This document shows, one piece after another, positions 35,001 to 43,678 of a stretch of DNA of 64,000 nucleotides. Under the pieces are notes generated by a model. It was not told the origin of the DNA and did not search any database. It saw only the letters and a program-made list of their open reading frames with translations. Each line of letters opens with the position of its first letter. Position 1 is the first letter of the stretch. The stretch is from Spirosoma sp. KCTC 42546 (GTDB taxonomy: Bacteria > Bacteroidota > Bacteroidia > Cytophagales > Spirosomataceae). The translations under genes were made by a program, and so were the position numbers. Where the stretch lies: NCBI RefSeq assembly GCF_006965485.1, contig NZ_CP041360.1, forward strand, positions 1,612,001-1,676,000, read 5' to 3'.

Positions 35001-35203
35001 TTCACATCCGTCGTGGTGCCGTTTGTGGTTCCTTTCTCGGTAACCGTTGCGCCAACTAATGCTTCACCATCTTCAGAAGCCGTGATTTTGCCGCTCACCA
35101 ACCCTTTGGTCGATTGGGCAGACACATCATGTACGATAGACAATACGCTTAACATGCTGCCAATCACAAGGAGTCGCAGCCGATAAAATAAAAAATAGTT
35201 CAT
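32003..35203 (-). CDS. SusC/RagA-type TonB-linked outer membrane receptor (second pair)
   Basis: The protein has 1066 residues. A signal peptide (about 1-29, ending DVSAQ) is followed by the carboxypeptidase-D regulatory-like domain (about 35-110, GTTNGTTTDVNGNFKL). Then come the TonB-box-like region with VVVVGYGTQRKKDLTGSI, the plug domain with the signature IYGSRGSNGVIIITTKRG, and the 22-strand barrel ending TYTLGLRVTF. It imports oligosaccharide with the SusD coded downstream. It sits between an isomerase gene and susD on the minus strand, so the genes are probably one unit with repeats in the gaps. Confidence 0.96.
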   Translation of the reverse strand: MNYFLFYRLRLLVIGSMLSVLSIVHDVSAQSTKGLVSGKITASEDGEALVGATVTEKGTTNGTTTDVNGNFKLNVASNATLVISFIGYAPQELSVANRTSFNIALKTDQQQLQDVVVVGYGTQRKKDLTGSIVNLTSKDLVPVPSATSVDQMMQGKVAGVQITQTSGAPGGNVNVIVRGISSITGGNSPLYVVDGYAIGTGGGGSDLSTFASNSYSASGLASSSSTNRINPLSIINPSDIESIQVLKDASATAIYGSRGSNGVIIITTKRGKLGKPTISFEHSTGVQELARKMKLLTPRQYAEFVAEGRDNAWVFAGGKASDPNSVRSTATQVKPEFRNPGQFADAGYGTDWQDVIFRKGMVQNYQLSASGTSKDVSYYVSGGFFNQKGIIIGSDFSKFTLRTNIDAQLTSRLKIGASFSGAHSYGDFARAEGHLQYRGLISAALASDPTIPVTNPDGTPYSEFSSPTGIPVENPLVIAAEFSDKRNNTNVFTNNYLQFELAPGLILKTSVGVNYSNNVTRLWKSSKVGLATSRTGAATAASTEIKSLNWLNENTINYRHKFGGKHDIDALVGYTIQKNSDEILQAGATGFSTDYVPYLAAGTVSTGTNYISEWAIMSWLARVNYTYAGKYLLTATIRQDGSSRFGAKNRWGTFPSLSAAYRLSDEPFMKSASFISDLKIRASFGVSGNNLIPNYATQGLLGVARTVSNGQIVSGIVPTSLANDQLTWEQSVQSNIGVDLSLFSNRLSFTVDAYQAYKKNLLLNVTLPSASGFGSSVQNIGEVENKGLELTINSQNIGKGPFQWNTDFNISWNRNKVLALNSDAARIVTSDYQVAQVGYPISSFRLLNILGVFQTQEEISKSPIQNPRVQPGDYKYQDADGNGTINTSDKTIVGNPWPKFTWGLGNRFSYKNFALSVSLNGTYGNQVYFQGGEVNLNGAGVQNQLAVMADRWKSPESPGAGLYSRAIRNDYAFGFSAGTTKYLFDGSFTRIRDVNLSYTFPATTISKLKLQALSVYADVTNLYTFTKYPGYDPEGSTGGDNLAKSGVDFFSYPNPRTYTLGLRVTF

Positions 35204-35230
35204 GATTAATCGGTTAAGGTTTAAGTAGAA

Positions 35231-35345
35231 AAAATGGATAATGAATAATGTAAAATGAAAAATCGTCGATCGTTAACCGATTGATTATAAAGGTTATGTA
35301 CCCAGTTTTGCGTTTTACATTATCCATTTTGCATTATTGATTTAT
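35231..35345. repeat. AATGTAAAATG-family inverted repeat upstream of susC
   Basis: AAAATGGATAATG with TAAAATG on the left is matched by TTTTACATTATCCATTTT on the right. A second short inverted repeat, TTAATCGGTTAA and TTAACCGATTGA (about 35206-35285), overlaps the left arm. It fills most of the 138-bp gap before the susC start codon. Confidence 0.75.
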
Positions 35346-36838
35346 CCGTTGATAATGACGGATTCGATCTTCAGGTAATCGGCGATCTTCTGAATCGTTT
35401 CGGCATGATGACCGACACCCAGGGCAAAATGATGGGTTGGGCCTTCGTTGATCCAGCGTTTCAGGAACGTACGAACATCTGGTTTGAAGAAGCCGCGCGT
35501 ATTGGTATTGCCCGTTGGCGGAATAGGCCCTGCAATCGACTCTCCTTCGGCAATGATGAATTTCATTTTACCTTCGTAGGTCGAGTTGATGCTCAGCATC
35601 GTAATCGGGCCCTCTTTGATTTTGAATTCGACGCCCGCCCCGAAACCGGGTTTGCCGTGGTATTTTTTCAGGCTTCGTAATACGGGTTGGCCTTCCGCAA
35701 TGGCGATGTTATGGGGGCCATCGTGACCGACCAGTACAAAGTCTTCCTTGAAATCGACCGGGTGAAACTCGGCGAAACTTCCGCCAATGCCCAGCCGCTC
35801 CATGATGAGCATGGCAATACAGGTTTTCAAATCCGATTCACCACACATCGGGAAACCCGCGCCCTGAAGTAAGGAGTTACCCACAATCAAGTTCGACATA
35901 ACTACTCGGGTGTCACTTTCTTCCGGGCCATCGTAGTAATAGGCAAGCCCATCTAACTTTTTGGCCTTAATGAATTTTTCTAACGCCACAGCCGCCTGAG
36001 CCGCAATCTGTAGATCAGAATCCCGCAGCTTTTCGGAGATAGGGTCGGAGACGGGGTCGGGGGTATCGAAAAACGCCAGAATGCGTTCTTTGACAGCCTC
36101 GATTTCGCCTTCTGCTGCCTGTTGATACTGCGTAACGATTTCGTGGGCTTCGCACTGAACGATGTGTGCGCCAAAATGAGCGGTCAGCATCGTTGAATCG
36201 GAGTGCATGTCCAGCATGGCTTCGATCGGGTGACCAATGTGCCCGATTCTGGCCGTTTTTAAGTCGTGCAAAACAGCCGCAATCCGGCAATATTCACTGA
36301 TCTCGGCATCGGCAGCCGGGTCGTCATAGAGCGTACCAATAATCATTTGAGGCACTTTTTTGCCCATCCGAACAGCTACACCCGCAAACTCAGGCAAGGC
36401 GCAGATGTCGTCGTTGTACAGTTGCAGATAGGTCGATGCCTGACTGTAGTTCATGGCTTTATCAGGCTGAAGGGCTACCAGGACAATAGGCGTGTCGATG
36501 CTTTTGATGATCACCCCAAACGTACTTGAGGTTGCATAGGTGAGCATGTCGCAGAAAATCAGGTCCAGATTGGCCGCGTTAAGCTTCGGAACAAGCTCAT
36601 AGGCTTTCGTAACGTCGTCGACAAGCCCAAAATCAACAATCTCCACCGAGTGTTGGGACTCGATTTTCTCGATGAAGACGGCTTGTTTTTTGAGCAAATC
36701 GTCCAGTAATCCATCGAATTGTCCCCAGTATTTAAAATACCCCACACCAAACACCCCAATCCGGGCACGCGTTGGTTTTCGTTTTGCGAATCTGGCTTCA
36801 TTGGCTTCTGCTACTCCGTTCAGTAATTGGCTCTGCAT
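35342..36838 (-). CDS. L-arabinose / L-fucose isomerase-like sugar isomerase
   Basis: The protein has 498 residues, close to the 500 usual for L-arabinose isomerase. The N-terminal Rossmann-like domain begins with ARIGVFGVGYFKYW and contains LIFCDMLTYATSS. The middle domain has LVALQPDKAMNY. The metal-site region has PMCGESDLKT (Glu) and FVLVGHDGPHNIAIAE (His), and the end has GPTHHFALGVGHHAETI (late His pair). These fit the Mn-dependent aldose-ketose isomerase superfamily. It stands between the SusC and MFS genes, so it may isomerise the sugar freed by this locus. L-rhamnose or a related deoxysugar is an option; the exact substrate is unproven. No kinase gene is adjacent. Confidence 0.85.
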   Translation of the reverse strand: MQSQLLNGVAEANEARFAKRKPTRARIGVFGVGYFKYWGQFDGLLDDLLKKQAVFIEKIESQHSVEIVDFGLVDDVTKAYELVPKLNAANLDLIFCDMLTYATSSTFGVIIKSIDTPIVLVALQPDKAMNYSQASTYLQLYNDDICALPEFAGVAVRMGKKVPQMIIGTLYDDPAADAEISEYCRIAAVLHDLKTARIGHIGHPIEAMLDMHSDSTMLTAHFGAHIVQCEAHEIVTQYQQAAEGEIEAVKERILAFFDTPDPVSDPISEKLRDSDLQIAAQAAVALEKFIKAKKLDGLAYYYDGPEESDTRVVMSNLIVGNSLLQGAGFPMCGESDLKTCIAMLIMERLGIGGSFAEFHPVDFKEDFVLVGHDGPHNIAIAEGQPVLRSLKKYHGKPGFGAGVEFKIKEGPITMLSINSTYEGKMKFIIAEGESIAGPIPPTGNTNTRGFFKPDVRTFLKRWINEGPTHHFALGVGHHAETIQKIADYLKIESVIING

Positions 36839-37142
36839 ATAAATTAGAGTTGGTGTCTTTGATTAGAAAGGTTAGTGCACTAAGTTGATTTTGATACTAG
36901 TTTTCTTGATTCTAAGCGCCTTGATGGGGCTATGGGACAATCAGATGCCGCATTTAGTCCCTGTGTGACTCAAGCGGGGTCACATCAATAAATAGTCAAA
37001 AAAAGTAGTCACCACAGAGGCACAGAGAACACAGAGATTAAACAACTAAAACCAATATTTTACAACTCTGTGCTCTCAATGCCTCAATGGCGGACCACTC
37101 TGTGGTTAATTCATTGATAATATTCTGTAAATCAGACAAATG
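36839..37142. other. Gap between isomerase and MFS genes containing a CACAGAG-family repeat
   Basis: About 300 bases without a gene. A degenerate copy of the CACAGAG family fills 37009-37107: the left arm is intact (ACCACAGAGGCACAGAGAAC) and the right arm (from 37066) carries about 15 extra bases around CAATGGCGGACCA. The rest (36839-37008) shows nothing I can name. Confidence 0.7.
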
Positions 37143-38399
37143 TTAAGGTGTAGGCATAGCCTGGTTAACAAACTCCTGTTTTGCCCCCAGAGCCAGCGTT
37201 TTAATCCTGGGAATCAGGACTACCAACAGCACAAACGCCAATGGGTAAAGCAGTCCTGACGCAATCCAGAGGGGTGTATACGAGTATCGTTGAATAACTA
37301 CGCCCATCAGTGGATTAAGCAATAAACTTGAAACGGCCCCCGCTGTTCCCGAAAGCCCGACCACTGTTGAGGTGGCCTTCTGACCGAACATATCGGAAAT
37401 TGACGTGATGTAATTCGTGATCCAGAAGCCATGCGCAAACATGAATACCGCCATCAGCGCCACGGCTACCTCTACCGACGAAACCCACGAAATAGCGGGT
37501 GCCGAAAGCGTTAACAAAGCCGCAATGCCCATCACCGTTTTTCGGGCTTTATTGATCGAATACTGGTGAGCGATTAATTGCCCCGAAAACCAACCGCCGA
37601 GAATGTTGGCAATACCCAGGGCCAAAAAGGGAATCCAGAACAGCTTACCAATCTGGTCAAACGAGACATTCCGAACCGAACTGAGGTACTTCGGAATCCA
37701 GAACATCATGAAATAAAACACCGGATCGAGCAGAAACCGGATGATGATGAACACCCAGGTAGGTCGTTTTTTGAGTAACTCGAGAAAAGAAACGGTCTCT
37801 TTGGGGCCAGATTCTAACTGAGCCAAACTCGCCATGTTTTCTTTCTTCCAGGGCGTTACTAACCAGGCAATTACCCACACAATGCCAATAAGTCCGGGGA
37901 TTAGGAAGCCACCACGCCAGCCATAATTTGTCGATAGCCAGATGGTTAGGGGAGGGGCGACTACGGCACCAATAGCCGAGCCCCCAATGGCGATTCCATT
38001 CGCTAATGCCCGCTCTTCCTTGTCAAACCACCGATAAACCGTCCAGGCGGCTCCGGGGAAACAACCCCCTTCGCCCATGCCCAGAAAGAACCGGAAGGTC
38101 AGTAATTGCGAAAAGGAATTCATGACCGCATGCAGGCTGTTCGCTACCGACCATACACCCACCGAAATTGCCAGCCCCAGTTTACCACCCACCCGGTCAA
38201 TGAGCCAGCCGCCGAGCGTGAACATAATGGCGTAGCTGATTAGGAAGCTGGTATTGATCAGACCGTATTGCACGTCTGTAATATGAAACTCCTGCTGAAT
38301 CTTAATGATCGCAATCGACAGCACCTGCCGATCCAGAAAGCTTAAGCCTGTAGCGATAAAGAGAAGGAAAACGATCAACCAGCGGAGATTTTTTTTCAT
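37143..38399 (-). CDS. MFS transporter, anion:cation symporter type (hexuronate/sugar-acid-like)
   Basis: The protein has 418 residues from ATG 38399; the frame continues 20 codons upstream without better start. It has twelve hydrophobic helices. The first reads LIVFLLFIATGLSFLDRQVLS, the D-R signature typical of the ACS family (ExuT-like), and the loop 2-3 motif is GGWLIDRVGGKLG. The helix 4 region reads GMGEGGCFPGAAWTVYRWF, again ACS-like. The family usually moves hexuronates or other organic anions with protons. It is the first gene of the minus-strand locus and probably brings the freed sugar or uronate into the cytoplasm. Confidence 0.88.
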   Translation of the reverse strand: MKKNLRWLIVFLLFIATGLSFLDRQVLSIAIIKIQQEFHITDVQYGLINTSFLISYAIMFTLGGWLIDRVGGKLGLAISVGVWSVANSLHAVMNSFSQLLTFRFFLGMGEGGCFPGAAWTVYRWFDKEERALANGIAIGGSAIGAVVAPPLTIWLSTNYGWRGGFLIPGLIGIVWVIAWLVTPWKKENMASLAQLESGPKETVSFLELLKKRPTWVFIIIRFLLDPVFYFMMFWIPKYLSSVRNVSFDQIGKLFWIPFLALGIANILGGWFSGQLIAHQYSINKARKTVMGIAALLTLSAPAISWVSSVEVAVALMAVFMFAHGFWITNYITSISDMFGQKATSTVVGLSGTAGAVSSLLLNPLMGVVIQRYSYTPLWIASGLLYPLAFVLLVVLIPRIKTLALGAKQEFVNQAMPTP

Positions 38400-38721
38400 C
38401 GAGCTTAACGCACTAAGTTGGGTTGTACAAAGATATAAGTCTGAAACTTTTAAAGTCAAGGGTTATGGTATTTTTTTTTAATCAAATAGAAATAATTCAG
38501 CACGGAAATGAGGGAGGTGTACTTTTTGACAGGATTCACAGGATGAACAGGATTTTTATGAGCAAGACCAATCCTGTTCATCCTGTAAATCCTGTCAAAA
38601 AGTAAATTTGTTCCTCCCTTGCAAAATCGGTATGATTCTATGAACTGGCCCTTCTAGAGCTGAATACCAGAGGAAAACGCTCATTTCCTACTGAAATAGG
38701 TGCCAGGAATCTCACTAGCCA
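38400..38721. other. Divergent region between MFS and GH2 genes with a GACAGGATT-family palindrome
   Basis: About 320 bases separate two divergent genes. The palindrome at 38520-38604 has 35-bp arms differing at one position (core TTTTTGACAGGATTCACAGG). A short frame across it (38423-38605) only reads the repeat and is not a gene. The remaining DNA should hold the promoters of both neighbours. Confidence 0.7.
38520..38604. repeat. GACAGGATT-family palindrome, copy 1 (35-bp arms)
   Basis: The left arm is 38520-38554 and the right arm 38570-38604. The arms are reverse complements except for one base, with a 15-base loop. Each arm itself is built of short direct repeats of ACAGGAT. Copy 2 is at 57334-57415. 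Confidence 0.92.
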
Positions 38722-41166
38722 ATGTTGAAACTACTACTTTTTGTTTGCAGTTTACTGACGACGATCACTACTTTTTCGCAGACCAAACCAACCCGAACCC
38801 GCCTGGTTGACGCCGATTGGCGGTTTTTGAAAGACAGTACGGTTAAGGCGGAACTGCCTACTTACAACGACGCTAACTGGCGAAGGCTTGACTTACCGCA
38901 CGATTGGAGTATCGAAGATTTGCCAGGCCAGATGCCTAATCAGGTAGCTGGTCCATTTTCGCGCGCCAGCGCAGGAGGCACGTCGACCGGCTACGCTGTT
39001 GGGGGAGTAGGCTGGTATCGCAAATCATTTACGATAAATCCGTCAGAAGCTGGAAAGATGGTTGGTATTCAATTCGATGGGGCCTATATGGAAACGGATG
39101 TCTGGCTGAACGGGCATCATCTGGGCTATCATCCTTATGGCTATACGTCGTTTGGCTATGACCTGACTCCTTATTTATTGCCGCTTGGTCAGACAAATGT
39201 ACTGGCGGTTCGCGTAAAGAATCTGGGTCAAAATAGTCGCTGGTATACTGGTTCGGGCATCTACCGGCACGTTTGGCTAACTGTTGCTGAATCCGTGCAT
39301 ATTATCCCGATGGGGGTGTCGATCACAACCCCGCAGGTTTCTGGTAAAACGGCTCAAATACAAGCTATTACCACGATTTCAAATAGTACCGGCAAGCCCA
39401 TGCCAATTTCGGTGCAAACGACCCTGATGGCCCCGAATGGGAAGTCGGTCGGGACAAGTTGGCAGGAAGTTACCGTATCGGGCAATGGTCGAGTAGATTG
39501 TAAACAACTCGTGTCTGTGGCTACTCCGCAGTTATGGTCGACCGAAACGCCCTGGTTGTACCGGGCTAACGTTGTTTTGGTATCAGGTAAAAAACGGCTG
39601 GATAGTCTTACGATAGCCTTTGGTATTCGTTCCGTTCAGGTCGATGCTGAACATGGCTTTGTGCTGAATGGGAAACGGGTATTACTGAAAGGTGGCTGTG
39701 TTCACCACGATAACGGCCCCTTGGGAGCCGCTGCTATAGATCGGGCTGAAGAACGGAAAGTGGAACTGCTGAAAGCCAATGGATTCAATGCCGTTCGAAC
39801 GAGTCACAACCCGCCTTCTACGGCTTTTCTGGATGCCTGCGACCGACTGGGACTACTGGTCATCGATGAAGCGTTCGATATGTGGCAACGGCCTAAAAAG
39901 CCCCAGGACTATCACCGCTTTTTCGACGAATGGAGACAGCGCGATCTGGAAGCCATGATTCTTCGCGACCGAAATCATCCATCGGTCATTCTGTGGAGCA
40001 TCGGCAACGAAATCAACGAACGGGCCGATTCATCTGGCCTGACTATTACAAAACAGTTGGCTGATGCAGTGCATCGGTTGGACCCAACGCGTCCGGTTAC
40101 AGAAGCTCTTTGTGTATTCTGGGAGCATCGTGGTAAAGTTTGGGAAGACTCCGATAAGGCCTTTGCCTTGCTGGATGTGGGCGGTTATAACTACGAATGG
40201 AAGCACTATGAGACCGATCATCAGCGCCATCCAAACCGAGTTATATTGGGCACAGAAACCTTCGCAAAGGAAGCGTTTGAAAACTGGCAACAGGTTGAAA
40301 AACACCCGTATGTGATTGGTGATTTTGTCTGGACTGCCATGGATTATATGGGCGAAACGGCCATTGGACATGCATTGCTTCAGCCAAAGTCGGCCAAAGA
40401 CAGTACCCGAGCGGTGTTGCCGTGGCCCTGGTTTAATGCCTGGTGTGGAGACCTGGATCTGATCGGGTTTAAAAAGCCGCAATCCTACTATCGGGATGTG
40501 GTCTGGCGTAATCGACCCATTGCAATGGCTGTTCACAGTCCGATTCCTGACGGTATGAAGGAAACCGTTACTAATTGGGGCTGGCCGGATGAACACCAAA
40601 GCTGGTCATGGGCAGGAGCCGAAGGGAAGCCGCTTCAGGTGCGGGTTTTCTCACGTAGTTCGCTGGTTCGACTGGAGTTGAACGGCAAACTCATTGGCGA
40701 AAAACACTTATCCGACAGCATCATTACGGCGACATTTACGGTCCCGTATCAACCGGGCAGACTCAAAGCAACAAGCTTTGATAGAGGAAAATTGACGGGC
40801 TCTACTGAATTGATCACTGCCGGAAAGCCCCATCATCTTCGACTAATAGCCGATCGTGCAACTATCCGAGCCGACCGGTCTGATTTGTCGTATGTATCGG
40901 TGGAGGTGGTCGATGCGAACGAAAATCGGGTTCCAGATGGGGCTATTCCCATTTCGTTTCAATTAACAGGCGTTGGTGAACTGGTGGGTGTAGGTACGGC
41001 CAACCCAACGGATTTGAGCAGTTTTCAGGCTCCTCAAAAAACAACGTTTCAGGGTCGATGCCTGGCCATTGTTCGCCCGAAGGGAAGGGTAGGGGTTATT
41101 TCCATACAGGCTACAGCCCCTAATTTACAAGCGGCAGTAAGGGTTATCAACGTTAAGGAAAATTAG
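38722..41166 (+). CDS. Glycoside hydrolase family 2 enzyme (beta-galactosidase-like)
   Basis: The protein has 814 residues with a signal peptide of about 20. The N-terminal sugar-binding jelly roll (about 25-190) includes GVGWYRKSFTI and AYMETDVWLNGHHLGYHPYG. The immunoglobulin-like domain (about 190-305) follows. The TIM barrel has GGCVHHDNGPLG and VRTSHNPPS, then the acid/base E430 in SIGNEINE and the nucleophile E512 in LGTETFAKEA. C-terminal domains of the DUF4982/Ig type carry RVFSRSSLVRLELNGKLIG. GH2 members of this layout are beta-galactosidases, beta-glucuronidases or related enzymes. It is divergent from the locus and probably processes galactose-type side chains. Confidence 0.94.
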   Translation: MLKLLLFVCSLLTTITTFSQTKPTRTRLVDADWRFLKDSTVKAELPTYNDANWRRLDLPHDWSIEDLPGQMPNQVAGPFSRASAGGTSTGYAVGGVGWYRKSFTINPSEAGKMVGIQFDGAYMETDVWLNGHHLGYHPYGYTSFGYDLTPYLLPLGQTNVLAVRVKNLGQNSRWYTGSGIYRHVWLTVAESVHIIPMGVSITTPQVSGKTAQIQAITTISNSTGKPMPISVQTTLMAPNGKSVGTSWQEVTVSGNGRVDCKQLVSVATPQLWSTETPWLYRANVVLVSGKKRLDSLTIAFGIRSVQVDAEHGFVLNGKRVLLKGGCVHHDNGPLGAAAIDRAEERKVELLKANGFNAVRTSHNPPSTAFLDACDRLGLLVIDEAFDMWQRPKKPQDYHRFFDEWRQRDLEAMILRDRNHPSVILWSIGNEINERADSSGLTITKQLADAVHRLDPTRPVTEALCVFWEHRGKVWEDSDKAFALLDVGGYNYEWKHYETDHQRHPNRVILGTETFAKEAFENWQQVEKHPYVIGDFVWTAMDYMGETAIGHALLQPKSAKDSTRAVLPWPWFNAWCGDLDLIGFKKPQSYYRDVVWRNRPIAMAVHSPIPDGMKETVTNWGWPDEHQSWSWAGAEGKPLQVRVFSRSSLVRLELNGKLIGEKHLSDSIITATFTVPYQPGRLKATSFDRGKLTGSTELITAGKPHHLRLIADRATIRADRSDLSYVSVEVVDANENRVPDGAIPISFQLTGVGELVGVGTANPTDLSSFQAPQKTTFQGRCLAIVRPKGRVGVISIQATAPNLQAAVRVINVKEN

Positions 41167-41492
41167 CTTTTCAGACGTGTGTTTACTTGTATAATAACCT
41201 GCGTAAGAGAACGGCCTGATAAAGATACTTAGACTTCCAAGTTACTAGTTAGTGACTCTTTCGTCTAAGCACTAGAACTAGCTTTACTACAAAGGAAATA
41301 CCTCATTTTTCTAGTAAAGGTATTCTAAATCAGAGCTATATGCATGCACTCAACATGGTTTTACTAAGTCGGGGCCACCCTTTTTTAGGGTGATTGCTTA
41401 CGTATAGGCGTAACCGAAAGAGGAGTAGTATGAATTTTGCTTGTATATTTTTTCGTATTTAGTATCACTACGTAACTTGAATTTGCTATTCT
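41167..41492. other. Gene-free leader upstream of the LytTR regulator
   Basis: About 325 bases without a gene. Three small inverted repeats are visible: AATACCT/AGGTATT (about 41298-41326), CACCC-T6-AGGGTG (41376-41392), and TTACG-N6-CGTAA (41398-41413). The last two lie 80-115 bases before the regulator start and could be autoregulatory sites. No T-run follows the GC hairpin, so it is not a clear terminator. Confidence 0.45.
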
Positions 41493-42221
41493 ATGAGAAT
41501 TTACCAGGCCCTTATTATTGAGGACTCTCCACTTTTTGTGGAATTAATAAAGGGTGAATTAGCGAGAATCCCTTTTTTTGATGAGCCTACGGTAGCAACA
41601 ACAACAGCTGAGGCAAAACAGGCGCTTAAACAAAAACAGTTCGATTTGTTACTAGTCGATATCGAACTTGGAGGTGAGTCCAGCCTGTCATTATTTTCAC
41701 CCAATGGCAACTTCATTCCCAAAATTGCTATTACGAGCCATGCTGATTACGCCGTTCAGTGTTATGATTTAGGATTTTCTGATTACCTGCTCAAGCCCTT
41801 TACTTCAGAGCGGTTTATGCGAGCCATCAATATGAGCATGGGGATACAGATTAATAAGGCCATTTATACCGCCAAAGACTTTATATTTCTTAAAGCCGGT
41901 CGGCAGTATCAACGGTTTTCCTTAAATGAAATCGATTATATTGAAGGGTACGGTATCTACAGTAAGCTATACAGCAACCAACAGATTACTATTGTCAATG
42001 AATCGCTTGCGTCTTTGGTTGAACGATTGCCAGACAACCAGTTCATGCGGGTGCATAAATCCTTCTTGGTCAATATCGGTAACGTAACAAGCTATGGCCA
42101 TAATCAACTCTATATTGGCCAACTAAAGGTGCCGATTGGCCAGTCTTATAAGCAGAAGTTCGAAAGCTTTTTCCAGCTTTTCTATCATGATGTTTTCCCT
42201 GTCAGAGAGAAAGTAGAGTAA
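41493..42221 (+). CDS. Response regulator with LytTR DNA-binding domain
   Basis: The protein has 242 residues. The receiver domain (about 1-120) has the acidic pocket IIEDS near the start, the phospho-acceptor D56 in LLLVDIELGG, and K101 in YLLKPF. The C-terminal LytTR domain (about 135-235) has FIFLKAGRQYQRFSLNEIDYIEG, then FMRVHKSFLVNI and the end VPIGQSYKQKF. Such regulators act with a histidine kinase, usually of the LytS/His-kinase type. No kinase gene is next to it, so it is an orphan here. Targets are unknown; the long leader upstream may carry its own binding site. Confidence 0.93.
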   Translation: MRIYQALIIEDSPLFVELIKGELARIPFFDEPTVATTTAEAKQALKQKQFDLLLVDIELGGESSLSLFSPNGNFIPKIAITSHADYAVQCYDLGFSDYLLKPFTSERFMRAINMSMGIQINKAIYTAKDFIFLKAGRQYQRFSLNEIDYIEGYGIYSKLYSNQQITIVNESLASLVERLPDNQFMRVHKSFLVNIGNVTSYGHNQLYIGQLKVPIGQSYKQKFESFFQLFYHDVFPVREKVE

Positions 42222-42439
42222 AGTATATGACACCAATTAGTGTTCGTCCAAGTTAGTTTCTACTAGATTCTCTATACCCTGATTTTCAGTCTAATGAACT
42301 CTAAAGAATCTACCAGAATGCTTTCTGCGTTCCACCATAGGGAGTACTATAGTAGTCGTGAAAAAGCAGTTACCAATCACTGGATGTTTTATGTTTTAAA
42401 TGCTTCGAAACAGTAGAAAATAGAAAGAATATAACTTAC

Positions 42440-42445
42440 AGGAGG
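42440..42445 (+). promoter_or_regulatory. Shine-Dalgarno-like AGGAGG upstream of the small VCBS gene
   Basis: AGGAGG ends 13 bases before ATG 42459. Strong SD motifs are uncommon in Bacteroidota, and few genes in this window have one. The spacing is a little long, so a role is possible but not certain. Confidence 0.4.
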
Positions 42446-42458
42446 AAAAACGTACTGT

Positions 42459-43598
42459 ATGCTACGAATCCTTGGTGGTATATCCCTGCTTCTACTCGTT
42501 GGTAGTGCAACCGCTCCCGAACCTATACTCCGCTTCAATCGCTATTTTGTGGCTGCCGAAAGCTACGAGTCAGTAGGTGTGTTTGATGTTGACAAAAACG
42601 ATACCCTCGATATTGTATCCGGCGACTTCTGGTATGAAGGACCGCGCTTTCGTAACCGGCACCTGATTGGAAATGAACCCCGAAAAGATCAGTATTACGA
42701 CGATTTTTCGACCATTCCGCTCGATGTTAACGGCGATGGCCGTATGGATTTCATAACCGGTGGCTGGTTTGATCAGACATTACGCTGGGTCGAAAATCCA
42801 GCAAAAAAAGATAGTCAGTGGCCGTTACACGAGATTGGCAAAGTTGGTAATGTAGAAACGACACGCGCCTGGGATGTAGATGGCGACGGTACCATTGACA
42901 TTGTACCGAATAACCCGAATAATCCGCTCAAATACATCAAACTGGTAAGTCCGGGTGTCTTCAAGACGGTAACAGTCGCTCCAACCCAGGGACATGGTCT
43001 GGGATTTGGGGATATTAACGGCGATGGTCGAGGGGATTTAATTGTCAGTGATGGCTGGCTCGAAGCACCTGTAGACCGGGAGTCTGGTCCTTGGACGTTA
43101 CATAAAGAGTTTGCTTTTGGCACGGCCAGCGTTCCCATTATTGTGACAGATGTAAATGGCGATCAGCGCAATGACATTATAGTAGGGCAGGGCCACAGTT
43201 ATGGCTTACACTGGTACGAACAGACTCGTGATGCCAGTGGACAACGCGGTTGGACAAAGCACCTGATTGATGACAAAAATTCCCAGTACCATTGCCTGGA
43301 ATGGATAGATATTACAGGCGATGGCCGCCCGGAACTGCTAACGGGTAAACGTTTTCGGGCACACAATGGAAGAGACCCCGGCGAAGAAGATCCCGTAGGC
43401 CTGTATTATTTTACATGGGACACGTCTAAAAAGCAGTTTGTGAAGCACGACATTGCCTATGGTCAGGCAGGGGTGGGCAAAGGAACGGGTATTTATTTTG
43501 CCGTAGCTGATTTGCACAAAACCGGTCGAAAAGACATTGTTGTGGCTGGTAAAGATGGGTTAGTTGTATTTTTTAACGAAGGACTCCCGAAAAAATAG
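42459..43598 (+). CDS. Secreted FG-GAP/VCBS repeat protein
   Basis: The protein has 379 residues with a short signal sequence (about 1-17, ending GSATA). Six calcium-loop repeats of the VCBS type are visible: DVDKNDTLDIV, DVNGDGRMDFI, DVDGDGTIDIV, DINGDGRGDLIV, DVNGDQRNDIIV and DITGDGRPELLTG. This gives a single seven-blade-like propeller with WFDQTLRWVENP and LHWYEQ between blades. The family is common near Gfo/Idh/MocA genes in Bacteroidota and Planctomycetes. Its job is unknown; calcium-stabilised binding of a glycan or protein is likely. A strong AGGAGG lies before the start. Confidence 0.87.
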   Translation: MLRILGGISLLLLVGSATAPEPILRFNRYFVAAESYESVGVFDVDKNDTLDIVSGDFWYEGPRFRNRHLIGNEPRKDQYYDDFSTIPLDVNGDGRMDFITGGWFDQTLRWVENPAKKDSQWPLHEIGKVGNVETTRAWDVDGDGTIDIVPNNPNNPLKYIKLVSPGVFKTVTVAPTQGHGLGFGDINGDGRGDLIVSDGWLEAPVDRESGPWTLHKEFAFGTASVPIIVTDVNGDQRNDIIVGQGHSYGLHWYEQTRDASGQRGWTKHLIDDKNSQYHCLEWIDITGDGRPELLTGKRFRAHNGRDPGEEDPVGLYYFTWDTSKKQFVKHDIAYGQAGVGKGTGIYFAVADLHKTGRKDIVVAGKDGLVVFFNEGLPKK

Positions 43599-43678
43599 TT
43601 AGTGTTAGCCTATATGCGTAGTAGTTTTTAGCGTATTTTTATCAATTGGATTGATCGCTTATCGTAACTACTACCTCT

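Noticed and set aside
38423..38605. 60-codon frame spanning the GACAGGATT palindrome
   Set aside because: Its repetitive C-terminus (NPVHPVNPV) is only a translation of the repeat arms.
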